This document shows, piece after piece, positions 8,621-16,933 of a stretch of DNA of 64,000 nt. The stretch's first letter is position 1. Each line of letters opens with the position of its first letter. The stretch lies in contig NZ_JARUBM010000002.1 in NCBI RefSeq assembly GCF_029626175.1, forward strand, positions 6,403,001 through 6,467,000, read 5' to 3'. This DNA is from Micromonospora sp. WMMD1082. Lineage in GTDB: Bacteria; Actinomycetota; Actinomycetes; Mycobacteriales; Micromonosporaceae. The translations under genes and the position numbers were made by a program. Under the pieces are notes generated by a model that worked only from the letters and a program-made list of their open reading frames with translations, was not told where the DNA came from and did not search any database.

Positions 8621-8622
8621 GA
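8539..8622 (+). CDS. Mini-ORF 2 inside 80-bp tandem repeat (27 aa)
   Basis: Second 27-codon unit (MSVRSERIIRL...). It starts at an ATGA overlap with mini-ORF 1 and ends at an ATGA overlap with the second ABC gene at 8619. The chain of overlaps would let ribosomes reinitiate from one ABC gene to the next. Confidence 0.4.
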   Translation: MSVRSERIIRLSAMVPRRGAERSEVAR

Positions 8623-10370
8623 GCCCGGCGTCCACGATTCTGCCGGTCGCCGCCGGACGGGTGACCGCCGCGGCCTTCTGGCATGCGCTGCGGCGCTATC
8701 CGCTGCTCGCCTGGACGTCGGTCGCGGCGGCGACGGCGGCGAGTGTCGCCGCGGTCGGCGTGCCGATCCTGCTCGGCCGGCTGGTCGACCTGGTGGTTGC
8801 CGGCGGCACCGTCCGGTCGCTGCTGCTGACCTCGGCGTGGATCCTCGGCGCCGCCCTGGTCGCCGCGGTGCTGACCGGCACGGCCAACTGGCTGGTCACC
8901 GAGTGGGGCATGCGTGCCTGCGCCGACCTGCGGGAAGAGGTGCTCGACCGCGCGCTGCGGATGGACGCGGCCCGGCTGGAGAGCGCCGGGTCCGGCGATG
9001 TCGCCTCCCGGGTCACCGAGGACGTGGAGCGGGTCACCGACTCGGTCCGGCTGGCCGCGGGCGTCTTCGCCGCGCTGGTCACGGTGGTCATCACGTTCGC
9101 CGGCTTCGCGACGCTCGACTGGCGGATCGCCGCCGCGTTCCTGGTCGTCTTCCCGGTGTACGCGGTGAGCCTGCGTCGGTTCGTGCCCCGGGCGAAGCGG
9201 CTCTACGCCGCCGAGCGGGAGGCCGCGGCGGTGCGGACCCAGAGCCTGTTGACCACCTTCACCGGCGCCCGGACGGTCCACGCGTACGGCATGGAGGAGC
9301 GGCAGGGCCAGCGGGTCGAGCAGGCATCGCGCGGCGCCGTCGTCGCGCGGCTGCGCGCCGTCCGGGGATTCCTCTGGTTCGCGAACCTGATGAACTACAC
9401 GGAGGCGATCGGGCTCACCGCCGTGCTGCTCACCGGGTTCCTGCTGGTACGCGCCGGTGACAGCACCGTCGGCGACGTCACCGCCGCCGCCCTGCTCTTC
9501 CACCGGCTCTTCGGCCCGCTCGGCATGCTGCTGATCTCGTTCAACGACATGCAGTCGGCCGGCGCGGCACTCGCCCGGCTCGTCGGCATCGCCGGGCTCG
9601 ACGTGCCGCCGGCGCGGGCCGCCGATCCGGCCTCCTCGGGGCGTCCAGCCGGCATCACCGCCAAGTCGGTGTGCCACCGCTACCCCGGTGGCCCGGCCGT
9701 CGTGCACGACGTCTCGATCGAGGTCGCCGAGGGCGAGTCACTCGCCATCGTGGGCGAGAGCGGGGCCGGCAAGACGACCCTCGCGGCCATCCTCGGTGGC
9801 GTCTTCCCGGCCGCCGAGGGCCACGTGTGGCTGGGTGGCCGACCGATCGGCGAGCTGCATCCGGACGAGTTGCGGCACACCGTCGGCGTGGTCACCCAGG
9901 AGGTCCACGTCTTCGCCGGAACCCTCGCCGACGACCTGCGGCTGGCCGCCCCGCACGCCTCCGACGCGGAGCTGCGCGCCGCGTTGACGCTGGTCGGCGC
10001 CCACGGGTGGGTCGACGCGCTGCCCGACGGGCTGGGCACCCGGGTCGGCGACGGCGAACATCCGATCAGCCCCGGCCAGGCGCAGCAGCTGGCGCTGGCC
10101 CGGATCGCCCTGCTCGACCCGCCGATCGTCGTGCTCGACGAGGCCAGCGCCGAGGCCGGCAGCGCGGGCGCACGGCAACTCGAACAGGCCAGCGCCGCGC
10201 TCATCCGCGGGCGCACGGCTGTCGTCGTCGCCCACCGGCTCACCCAGGCACAGTCCTGTGACCGGGTCGCGGTGATGTCGCACGGTCGGATCGTCGAACT
10301 CGGCAGCCCCGACGAACTCGTCGCCGCCGGCGGCCGGTACGCCGAACTCTGGTCGGCCTGGCATCGCTGA
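8619..10370 (+). CDS. ABC exporter subunit with intact Walker motifs (half-transporter 2)
   Basis: A 583-residue half-transporter with an N-terminal membrane domain (about 1-325) and a nucleotide-binding domain. Walker A is intact (GESGAGKTT, ~378-386). Walker B with catalytic Glu is IVVLDEASAEAG. The signature is changed to ISPGQAQQLALAR near residue 482. Together with the first subunit this gives one good composite ATP site (this Walker A/B plus the partner's LSGGQ) and one degenerate site, the classic asymmetric heterodimer. The start overlaps the preceding mini-ORF stop. Convergent with the LacI gene at 10403. Substrate unknown; related pairs export peptides, drugs or siderophores, or import siderophores (IrtAB). 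Confidence 0.87.
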   Translation: MSPASTILPVAAGRVTAAAFWHALRRYPLLAWTSVAAATAASVAAVGVPILLGRLVDLVVAGGTVRSLLLTSAWILGAALVAAVLTGTANWLVTEWGMRACADLREEVLDRALRMDAARLESAGSGDVASRVTEDVERVTDSVRLAAGVFAALVTVVITFAGFATLDWRIAAAFLVVFPVYAVSLRRFVPRAKRLYAAEREAAAVRTQSLLTTFTGARTVHAYGMEERQGQRVEQASRGAVVARLRAVRGFLWFANLMNYTEAIGLTAVLLTGFLLVRAGDSTVGDVTAAALLFHRLFGPLGMLLISFNDMQSAGAALARLVGIAGLDVPPARAADPASSGRPAGITAKSVCHRYPGGPAVVHDVSIEVAEGESLAIVGESGAGKTTLAAILGGVFPAAEGHVWLGGRPIGELHPDELRHTVGVVTQEVHVFAGTLADDLRLAAPHASDAELRAALTLVGAHGWVDALPDGLGTRVGDGEHPISPGQAQQLALARIALLDPPIVVLDEASAEAGSAGARQLEQASAALIRGRTAVVVAHRLTQAQSCDRVAVMSHGRIVELGSPDELVAAGGRYAELWSAWHR

Positions 10371-10402
10371 CGCCTGGTGCGCTCGACGGCGCCGAGGTCG
10401 TC

Positions 10403-11431
10403 TCAGCCGACGGGCAGGGTCGACTCGCGCATCACGACGCGGCTGGGGAACTCCTCCGAGCTGGGCACGGCACCGTCGATGGCCGCGAAGAGGCGCTGGC
10501 CGGCCACCGCGCCAAGGTGTTTGAGGTTCATGTCGATGCTGGTCAGGCGGGGGCGGGAGTGCGCGGCGATCGCCTCCCAGTTGTCGAAGCCGATCACCGA
10601 CATCGTCTGCGGCACGTCCCGCCCGAGGTCGCGTAGCGTCTCCAGGACGCCGCGCGCGATCTGGTCGCTGCCGCAGAAGATCGCGTCGACCTCGGGATGC
10701 TGCTCGACGACCATGCGCGCCGCGGCTCGCCCCCAGGACTCGTCCCACGACCCGAAGTACGGCCGGTCGCCGACCAGGCGCAGACCGGCCGCCGCGAGTG
10801 TCGCCGCCGCGCCCTCGGCACGGTCCCTCGCCGCCTGGAACCCGGACTCGCCGGTGATGTGGGCGATGTTGCGCCGGCCGCACGCCAGCAGGTGCTCGAT
10901 GGCGAGCCGCCCACCGCCCACGTTGTCGACCGTGATCGAGATGTCGGCCGGGTTCGCCGAGGGGGCGTAGACGTACACGACCGGGACGGGGATGTTGCCG
11001 GCCAGCGGCGGGCGGGGGTCGGTGCGGGAACCCACCACGATCAGGCCGTCCACCCGCCGGGAGAGCAGCGCCTGCACGTGGTGCTTCTCCCGGATCGCGT
11101 CGCCGCGCGCGTCGCACAGGAAGACCGAGACCTGCCCCGCCCCGAACGCGTCCTCCGCGCCCATCAGGATCGGGATCGAGAAGCGACCCTCCAGGTCGCT
11201 CGTCAGCAGGCCGACGGTCCCGGTCCGGCCACTGAGCAGCCCGCGCGCGAGCGCGTTCGGTGCGAAGGACAGCAGCTCCGCGGCCTCCAGTACGCGTACC
11301 CTGGTGGTCGCCCGCACCTCGCCGCGCCCGTTGATGGCCTTGGACGCGGTCGCGACCGACACCCCGGCGAGCTTGGCGACGTCGGTGAGTGTGGGCGTGC
11401 GGTTGACGGGGACCTCGGGCTCGGTGGTCAT
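10403..11431 (-). CDS. LacI-family regulator 1 of the arabinoside island
   Basis: A 342-residue LacI/GalR repressor. The N-terminal HTH (about 14-60) reads LTDVAKLAGVSVATASKAIN. A periplasmic-binding-type sugar-sensing domain follows and ends near VMREST. It is strikingly similar along its length to the regulator at 35696, with an identical recognition helix VSVATASKA, so both probably read the same operator. The ATG at 11431 has GGAGGGAG about six bases upstream. An AAAAGCTTTT dyad at 11523 overlaps its probable promoter, which suggests autoregulation. It lies downstream of the GH146 gene but behind a terminator hairpin, so it is probably its own transcription unit. Confidence 0.88.
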   Translation of the reverse strand: MTTEPEVPVNRTPTLTDVAKLAGVSVATASKAINGRGEVRATTRVRVLEAAELLSFAPNALARGLLSGRTGTVGLLTSDLEGRFSIPILMGAEDAFGAGQVSVFLCDARGDAIREKHHVQALLSRRVDGLIVVGSRTDPRPPLAGNIPVPVVYVYAPSANPADISITVDNVGGGRLAIEHLLACGRRNIAHITGESGFQAARDRAEGAAATLAAAGLRLVGDRPYFGSWDESWGRAAARMVVEQHPEVDAIFCGSDQIARGVLETLRDLGRDVPQTMSVIGFDNWEAIAAHSRPRLTSIDMNLKHLGAVAGQRLFAAIDGAVPSSEEFPSRVVMRESTLPVG

Positions 11432-11522
11432 GGCTGCTCCCTCCAGCGACCGGCACAGGGTGTGGTGCGCCGCGACAGGCCGCCTCCGGAGTGCCGTGAC
11501 CGCTCCTAGCGGAAGTAAATCT

Positions 11523-11536
11523 ATAAAAGCTTTTCG
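11523..11536. promoter_or_regulatory. LacI-type operator upstream of regulator 1
   Basis: ATAAAAGCTTTTCG contains the perfect palindrome AAAAGCTTTT. It shares the AAANNNNTTTCG half of the operators at 30442, 35537, 38014 and 38116. It lies 92 bases before the regulator start and next to a TATAGAT -10-like sequence on the minus strand. Confidence 0.55.
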
Positions 11537-11695
11537 AGGGCGTTTCGGTGCGGTTGCCGACCGGTAGAACCTCCCCGAGCCGCTCGTCTAGGCCGAAGAC
11601 TACACGGAGGGGTGCGACCACCCGTTGGCAGGAAGGACCCGCCCGACCCGCGTCCCGAAAACTCCGTCGAAAGGTGGCGCCGGCACGACGGGCGC

Positions 11696-11735
11696 GTGGT
11701 GGTGGCGGTGCCCGGCCGGACACCGCCACCACCAC
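11696..11735 (-). terminator. Terminator hairpin after GH146
   Basis: A perfect 15-bp stem (GTGGTGGTGGCGGTG/CACCGCCACCACCAC) with a 10-base loop lies four bases past the GH146 stop codon. No T run follows. Confidence 0.75.
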
Positions 11736-11739
11736 CGGG

Positions 11740-14700
11740 CTAGCCGACGCTGATCGCGTCGTACTGCGCCTCGATCTGTGCGGTCACCGGCTCGCCGTCG
11801 ACGCTTCCGGTGATCCTGACGGTCGCGGCGCCCGCCGGCACCGACCCGGCCCGGGTGTTGAACGCCTGGTAGGCGGCCCGGCCCGGGGCGACACCGGTCA
11901 CCGTCCGTGAGCCGTACGCCGTGATCAGCTCGATGGTGAGCGGCACCTCGTCGGCGTTGTGCGCGCTGACCGAGACGTAGGCGTTGGTGCCGGTGACCTG
12001 CGCGCGGACCTGGACCTCGACGTTCCACGCGGGCGCCGGATCGAGTTCCCGGTCCGCCCGGCCGGCGTGCGAGACCACCGACTCCCGCTCCGCCGGGGTG
12101 AAGACCGCCGCCGCGACGAACTCGTCGGCGATGCGGGTGACGGTCGAGACGAACTCGCCGTGGCCGGCGAACGGCGCCTCGTCCCAGACCAGGTCGAGGA
12201 AGGTGGGGCCGTCGCTGCCGGGTGACTCGACGCCCGCCACGGGTACGTCGTAGTGCGGCAGACCGTCGTCGCGCTTGCGGTTGGGGACTCCGGTGTCGAT
12301 TGATCCGAAGACGACCGTCGGCTCGATCCGCCGGAAGTACGACGAGGCGGCCTGCGTGTCGCCGATGTAGTACGGCCGCAGGCTGAAGCCCTGCGTGGCG
12401 AAGAGCCTGTCGCCCGCCGCCGTCGTGCTCGCGTGGGTGATCGCCGAGCGGGCGTAGTCACCGTCACGCTTCAGGTGGCGGTACAGGGACAGCTCGCGGT
12501 AGTTCCCGCCGCCCGGGTTCCCCAGGATCTGCATCAGTACCGGGCCCCAGAAGATCGACTGCGTGTCGGGACGGTCCGGCGCCCGTTCGATCCGGATGCT
12601 GAACGGCATCCGGATGTCGATGGTGTCGCCCGGTTGCCAGCTCCGGCGCACGGTCAGGTAGCTGCCGGGCCTCGGGTCGACCTGCTGGGGTTCACCGTTG
12701 ATCGTCACGAGGAAGCCGTTGCGGACCCAGCCGGGCACCCGCAGCTTGATGTCGAGCGGACCGCTGCCGTTGACGGTCAGCGTGGTGCGGTCGTCGCGCG
12801 GATAACTGGTCTCCTGGGTGACGGTGAAGCCCCGCTCGGCCCAGGTCAGCGTCGACGACGCGTACAGGTTGACCCACAGCGTCCCGCCGTCGGCCGACTT
12901 GAAGTAGATCGTCTCCTGGTACTTGGTGTGGTTCTCGATGCCCGTGCCGCCGCAGCAGGTGCCGGTGTTGCCGTAGCTGCGGACGGTGCCCGGGGTCAAC
13001 GGCTGGAAGTAGGTGACCTGCGGGTTGCTGACGTTCGTGGTGTCGGCGCGCGAACCGGCGATCTGGTTGAGCAGGCCGCGCTCGTAGTAGTCCAGGTAGG
13101 CCGGGTCCTGCTCGTGGAGGAACAGGTTACGCGCCAGCTTGATCAGGTTGTACGTGGTGCAGGTCTCCGCGCCGCCCTGGGCGATCGAGTTGGCGATGTT
13201 GCCCCGGTTCTGGAACAACTCGGTGTTGTTGTTGGAGCCCGGGTAGTTGCCGCTCGTACCGCCGTTGGCGTACATGCGGTGCGGCACGACCATGCCGAAG
13301 AAGTTCCTGGCGGCCTGGAGGTAGTCGCGGTCGCCGCTGTGCTCGTAGACGCGCAGGTAGCCGACGAACTGCGGCACGTGCGAGTTGGCGTGCAACCGGT
13401 CCGGACGGCGCCGCCCGGGATTGGTCTGCGGGGTCGTGACGAGGATGTCGCGGTTGTCGACGCAGGCGTCGAAGAGGGACTCGCGGTTGTCGAAGAGCCG
13501 GGCGGTGTCGAGGTGCTTCGCGTCGCCGGTGAGTGCGTAGATCTCGGGAAACACCTCGTTGGCCCCGCCGGTCTCGCCGGCGATGTAGAGGTCCCACATG
13601 TAGTTGAGATTGTCCCGGGTGATCGGCCCCGGGTACGCGGGATGGTTCTTGTCCCCGACGGTCAGCGCGAGGTGCGCCCAGTCGGCCATCGTGACGACCA
13701 CGTCGAGGGCCCGCTGGTTGTCGGTGTGGTAGTACGCGTCGAGCAGGCCACGCATGATCTTGTGCTGGGTGTACCACGGCGCCCAGGTGTTGGTGGCCGT
13801 GTTGCCGCCGTACACCGCCCACCGGGGCGGACCGAGGCGCAGCACCGCGTCCTCGGGGATCGCGCCCAGGTATCCGGGGTGGGTCGGTGTCCAGAGGGCG
13901 GTCCCGCCGCCCTGGCTCGCCACGATCCCACCGTCGCGACCGTGGGGCGAGGAGTCCCTGATCGTGGAGCCGTCCTGCTCCTCGAACCGGTACCAGGCGA
14001 TCGACCCGCCGCCGGTGCTGCCGGCCGGCGAGTCCAGCAACGACCGCACCTCCGGCTCGCCCAGCGCCCGGTCGAAGATGTGGAACTCGTCGACGGTGGC
14101 GTCCAGGTACGGATCCCCGTACTGGGATCGCCCGATCCAGCGGTTTCCGGGGTTGCCGAGGTCGGCCGGGCTGAGGGTCATGTTCGGGTTCCGGCCGACC
14201 TGCTGGCCGTTCACGTACAGCGTGCCGGTGTTCTGGGCGAGCGTGACGGCCAGGTGCACCCACTGGTTGGTCGGCAGCGCCGACGCGCCGTCGATCCGCT
14301 GCTCGGCACCGCTGCCACCGACCGTGATGGCGAACCTCGGCACGTTGCCGGTGACGCCGGCCCGCGCGGTCAGGAACATGTTGATCGTGGTGTTCTGACC
14401 GAAGTCGAACAGCCGGCTCCAGCTCTGGGCGGCGGCGAGATTCACCCAGGTGGCGATGGTGAAGTCGGTGAGCTGGCTGATCGCCTCCTGGGGCAGGGTC
14501 ACGTACTGCGCCCGGCTGGCGCCGTTGAGGCGTAGGCCGCTGCCGAAGCGGGCCGGCACCCGCCCGATCGGCGGCTCCTGCGGATCCTCACCGCCCGGAC
14601 CGCCGTCGCCCATCCGAGCGGTGATCGCGGCCTGGCATGCCGCCAGCTCGTCGACCATCCAGTCGAGCTTGCTCTTGAAGATCGGCTCTCCGTGGTCGGC

Positions 14701-15132
14701 GTAGCCCTGCGCCAGGGCCGTCATGAAGTGACCGGCCCAGTGTCCGCTGAGCAGCCCGCCGTCCTCCCACCCTCCGGGTACGGGAACGCCGGGCGGGTTC
14801 GGCCGGCCGGCCTGCTCGTTGAAGAGGACGAGGAAGCGCCGCTCGTCGAACTGCCGCAGATAGTGCTTCATGCGGTCGCGCTTCTCCTGGAGCAGGCCGT
14901 CGCCCAGTGTCACGTCACGCAGTGGGAACGGCCTGACCGGGGCGGTGCCGCCGGGACCTGGATCGTTCGGGATCGCGGCGGGCCAGGCCGGGCCGGGCGT
15001 GATCCCGGTGGGCGCCGCGGCATGGGCGGTGGCCGCCGGTAGGGCGCCCACGGCGGTCACCGCGGCGGCGCCGATGGCGGATGCCCGCAGAACGTGACGG
15101 CGGCTGACGGAAAGCTTGTCGGATTCGGCCAC
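11740..15132 (-). CDS. Secreted GH146-type beta-L-arabinofuranosidase with inserted LamG domain
   Basis: An 1130-residue protein starting at GTG 15132. A Tat-type signal (SRRHVLRASAIG) covers residues ~9-39. The (alpha/alpha)6 catalytic domain of the GH127/GH146 group is split. The first part (about 68-170) is interrupted by a concanavalin-like LamG module (about 190-412, with TIATWVN and NQWVHLAVT), then the domain resumes at GYLGAIPED. The zinc-thiolate active site is visible as E656-T-C658 and C726-C727, matching the Glu/Cys3 site known from HypBA1. A beta-rich domain follows and then a ~95-residue C-terminal module shared with two neighbours. The family cleaves beta-L-arabinofuranosides. 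The start lies one base after the DUF916 stop, implying coupled translation in the operon. Confidence 0.87.
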   Translation of the reverse strand: MAESDKLSVSRRHVLRASAIGAAAVTAVGALPAATAHAAAPTGITPGPAWPAAIPNDPGPGGTAPVRPFPLRDVTLGDGLLQEKRDRMKHYLRQFDERRFLVLFNEQAGRPNPPGVPVPGGWEDGGLLSGHWAGHFMTALAQGYADHGEPIFKSKLDWMVDELAACQAAITARMGDGGPGGEDPQEPPIGRVPARFGSGLRLNGASRAQYVTLPQEAISQLTDFTIATWVNLAAAQSWSRLFDFGQNTTINMFLTARAGVTGNVPRFAITVGGSGAEQRIDGASALPTNQWVHLAVTLAQNTGTLYVNGQQVGRNPNMTLSPADLGNPGNRWIGRSQYGDPYLDATVDEFHIFDRALGEPEVRSLLDSPAGSTGGGSIAWYRFEEQDGSTIRDSSPHGRDGGIVASQGGGTALWTPTHPGYLGAIPEDAVLRLGPPRWAVYGGNTATNTWAPWYTQHKIMRGLLDAYYHTDNQRALDVVVTMADWAHLALTVGDKNHPAYPGPITRDNLNYMWDLYIAGETGGANEVFPEIYALTGDAKHLDTARLFDNRESLFDACVDNRDILVTTPQTNPGRRRPDRLHANSHVPQFVGYLRVYEHSGDRDYLQAARNFFGMVVPHRMYANGGTSGNYPGSNNNTELFQNRGNIANSIAQGGAETCTTYNLIKLARNLFLHEQDPAYLDYYERGLLNQIAGSRADTTNVSNPQVTYFQPLTPGTVRSYGNTGTCCGGTGIENHTKYQETIYFKSADGGTLWVNLYASSTLTWAERGFTVTQETSYPRDDRTTLTVNGSGPLDIKLRVPGWVRNGFLVTINGEPQQVDPRPGSYLTVRRSWQPGDTIDIRMPFSIRIERAPDRPDTQSIFWGPVLMQILGNPGGGNYRELSLYRHLKRDGDYARSAITHASTTAAGDRLFATQGFSLRPYYIGDTQAASSYFRRIEPTVVFGSIDTGVPNRKRDDGLPHYDVPVAGVESPGSDGPTFLDLVWDEAPFAGHGEFVSTVTRIADEFVAAAVFTPAERESVVSHAGRADRELDPAPAWNVEVQVRAQVTGTNAYVSVSAHNADEVPLTIELITAYGSRTVTGVAPGRAAYQAFNTRAGSVPAGAATVRITGSVDGEPVTAQIEAQYDAISVG

Positions 15133-15133
15133 G

Positions 15134-16207
15134 TCAGGTCTTCCTTTCCGGTTCGGTGCTGCCGATCGGGGAGCCGCCCACCGCGGCGCGGGCGCGCGCC
15201 CAGCCCTCGTCCCGCGCGTCGGCGAGCAGCTGTGCGAGGTGCCGGCGACGCCGGCGGGCGATGGCCCGGTAGGCGAACAGCAGCGCGATGATCACGGCCG
15301 CGAGGGCCAGTTGTGGCCAGGGCAGGGTCCACACCGTCACGGTGGCCGCGCCGGGGCGGATCTCGGCGCCGGTCGGGTCACCGGCGACGACGGAGGGGGT
15401 CACCTCGACCGTCGTGGTGAGCCGTCCCCACCCCCAGACCCCATCCACCCGCGCCTGGACCTGCCGGCCACCGCCGGGCAGCAACTCCGCCACCCCGCCC
15501 CGCACGTCGCGGCCGGTCGCGCCGAACAACTCGGCGACCCGCACCCGGCCGGCGCCGGTCACGGCGACGTTGCCCGCGTTCGTCGCGGTGTAGCCGACGT
15601 GCACGGTGCCCGCGGTGAAGGGGTTCCAGGAACGCTGGTACCTGACGGCGAGGTCGCTGACCGCCAGCGCCGCGGTGACCGTGCCGCTGGCGCGCAGCAT
15701 CAGCCGGAACCCGACCCGACTCTGCACCGCCACCGTCCCGGCGCCGCTGGTGATCGTCGCCGCGACACCGGCCGGGTGATCTCCCGGCGTCGCGTCCGGC
15801 GGCACGGTGATGGTGAACGGCACCACCGTCGTCTGCCCCGCCCCGACGGTGACCGTCTCCTGCACGTCGATCCAGGTGCCGCCGTCCACCGACTGCTGGT
15901 CGGCGGCGAGCATGTTGAAGCGCCCCTTGTCGGTCAGGTAGCCGTCGGCGGCCTGCAACGAGAAGACCACCGCCGAGTCGCTGAAGTTCCGCACCGCCAG
16001 GTGTTCGGTCACCACCTGGCCCGGATCGAGGGTGGTCTCGACCCACCGGCGGCCATCCGGGCCGCGCTCGTCGGCCGGCTGCACCGCCCAGGTCACCGTC
16101 GGGCTGGTGGGCTCCGCCGCGGCGGCGGGCGCGACCGGCCCGGCGACGACCAGCGCGACCAGCGCGGCGACCAGTCGCGGCAACGCCCCTGACGCGGTAC
16201 GGATCAT
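15134..16207 (-). CDS. DUF916-type WxL-interacting membrane protein
   Basis: A 357-residue protein with a signal peptide (residues ~1-31) and an extracellular beta-sandwich region of the DUF916 / WxLIP kind (ESL- and IPP-like features: TLDPGQVVTEHLAVRNFSD, PFTITVPPDATPGDH). A single membrane helix near residues 302-322 (LALAAVIIALLFAY) is followed by a basic tail, RRRRR. In Firmicutes such proteins anchor WxL-domain proteins at the cell wall. Start ATG 16207 is preferred over an in-frame upstream ATG because AAGGGA lies at the right distance. It sits 68 bases after the WxL-like gene and one base before the GH146 gene, so it belongs to this operon. Confidence 0.78.
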   Translation of the reverse strand: MIRTASGALPRLVAALVALVVAGPVAPAAAAEPTSPTVTWAVQPADERGPDGRRWVETTLDPGQVVTEHLAVRNFSDSAVVFSLQAADGYLTDKGRFNMLAADQQSVDGGTWIDVQETVTVGAGQTTVVPFTITVPPDATPGDHPAGVAATITSGAGTVAVQSRVGFRLMLRASGTVTAALAVSDLAVRYQRSWNPFTAGTVHVGYTATNAGNVAVTGAGRVRVAELFGATGRDVRGGVAELLPGGGRQVQARVDGVWGWGRLTTTVEVTPSVVAGDPTGAEIRPGAATVTVWTLPWPQLALAAVIIALLFAYRAIARRRRRHLAQLLADARDEGWARARAAVGGSPIGSTEPERKT

Positions 16208-16275
16208 GACCAGGTCCCTTCGACACGGCGGGTGGCGGCGGTGGGGGCCGTCGCGCGACGGCCCCCACCCGGGCC

Positions 16276-16908
16276 TCACTCGAACAGGGACAGGGTCAAC
16301 GTCGAGGTGTACGCACCCGCCGCGACGTCCGCCGGGGTACGCAGGAACAGGTCGGCGTTGACCGCGTACTCGGCACCGGCCACCGCTCCCGAGTCGAACG
16401 TCGACACCAGCAGTTCCTGGTCCACCAGGCCGACGTTGTTGCCCGGCTGCGTCGGCTCGTCGAGGACGGTCACCACCTCCTCGCCCTCACTCACCAACCC
16501 GGTGTCACCGCCGTCCAGCAGGCGTGGCTTCCAGCCCAGGTGGCCGGCGCCGATCGGCGCCTGGCCGGCACTCCCGACGAAGTCGGTGGCGCTACCCAGC
16601 ACCGCCCACGCCGCACCCTCCGGCACCTCGTCCGCTGTCCGGGTGTCGGTCACCGTCACCGTCGGCAGGGTGCCGGTGAACTGGCGCACCAGCAGCGTCG
16701 AACCGTCCTCGGACAACGCGACCGAGTCTCCGGCGATCGACAGCGCCAGCACCCCTGGCTCGGCGATCTCCTCGATGTCGACCGTCACCTCCACGTCGGC
16801 GCGGTCCCCAGGGTCGGCCAGGGCCGGTGACGACACCGCCACCGTCCCGGCCAGCAGGGCACCGGTGGCACCCGCGGCGAACAGCCGTCTGTGATTCCGT
16901 GTACTCAT
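16276..16908 (-). CDS. WxL-like surface protein
   Basis: A 210-residue secreted protein: signal peptide ending near SSPALA (residues ~1-32), then an all-beta domain resembling actinobacterial WxL-domain proteins. It shows a WAVLGSATDF segment near residue 100, GWKPRLL soon after, and the family-like ending AYTSTLTLSLFE. The exact WxL signatures are degenerate, so the family call is moderate. The adjacent DUF916 protein is the normal partner of WxL proteins, which supports it. ATG 16908 has GGAG seven bases upstream. Its place between GH43 and GH146 suggests a surface-bound component of glycan capture (inference). Confidence 0.68.
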   Translation of the reverse strand: MSTRNHRRLFAAGATGALLAGTVAVSSPALADPGDRADVEVTVDIEEIAEPGVLALSIAGDSVALSEDGSTLLVRQFTGTLPTVTVTDTRTADEVPEGAAWAVLGSATDFVGSAGQAPIGAGHLGWKPRLLDGGDTGLVSEGEEVVTVLDEPTQPGNNVGLVDQELLVSTFDSGAVAGAEYAVNADLFLRTPADVAAGAYTSTLTLSLFE

Positions 16909-16933
16909 TCGACACTCCACTGTCGGTCGTTGG

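Noticed and set aside
12433..14535. Long plus-strand open frame of about 700 codons opposite the GH146 gene
   Set aside because: It mirrors the GH146 gene, is Val/Gly/Arg/Asp-rich without any domain, and has no ribosome site. High-GC genes leave such antisense frames open.
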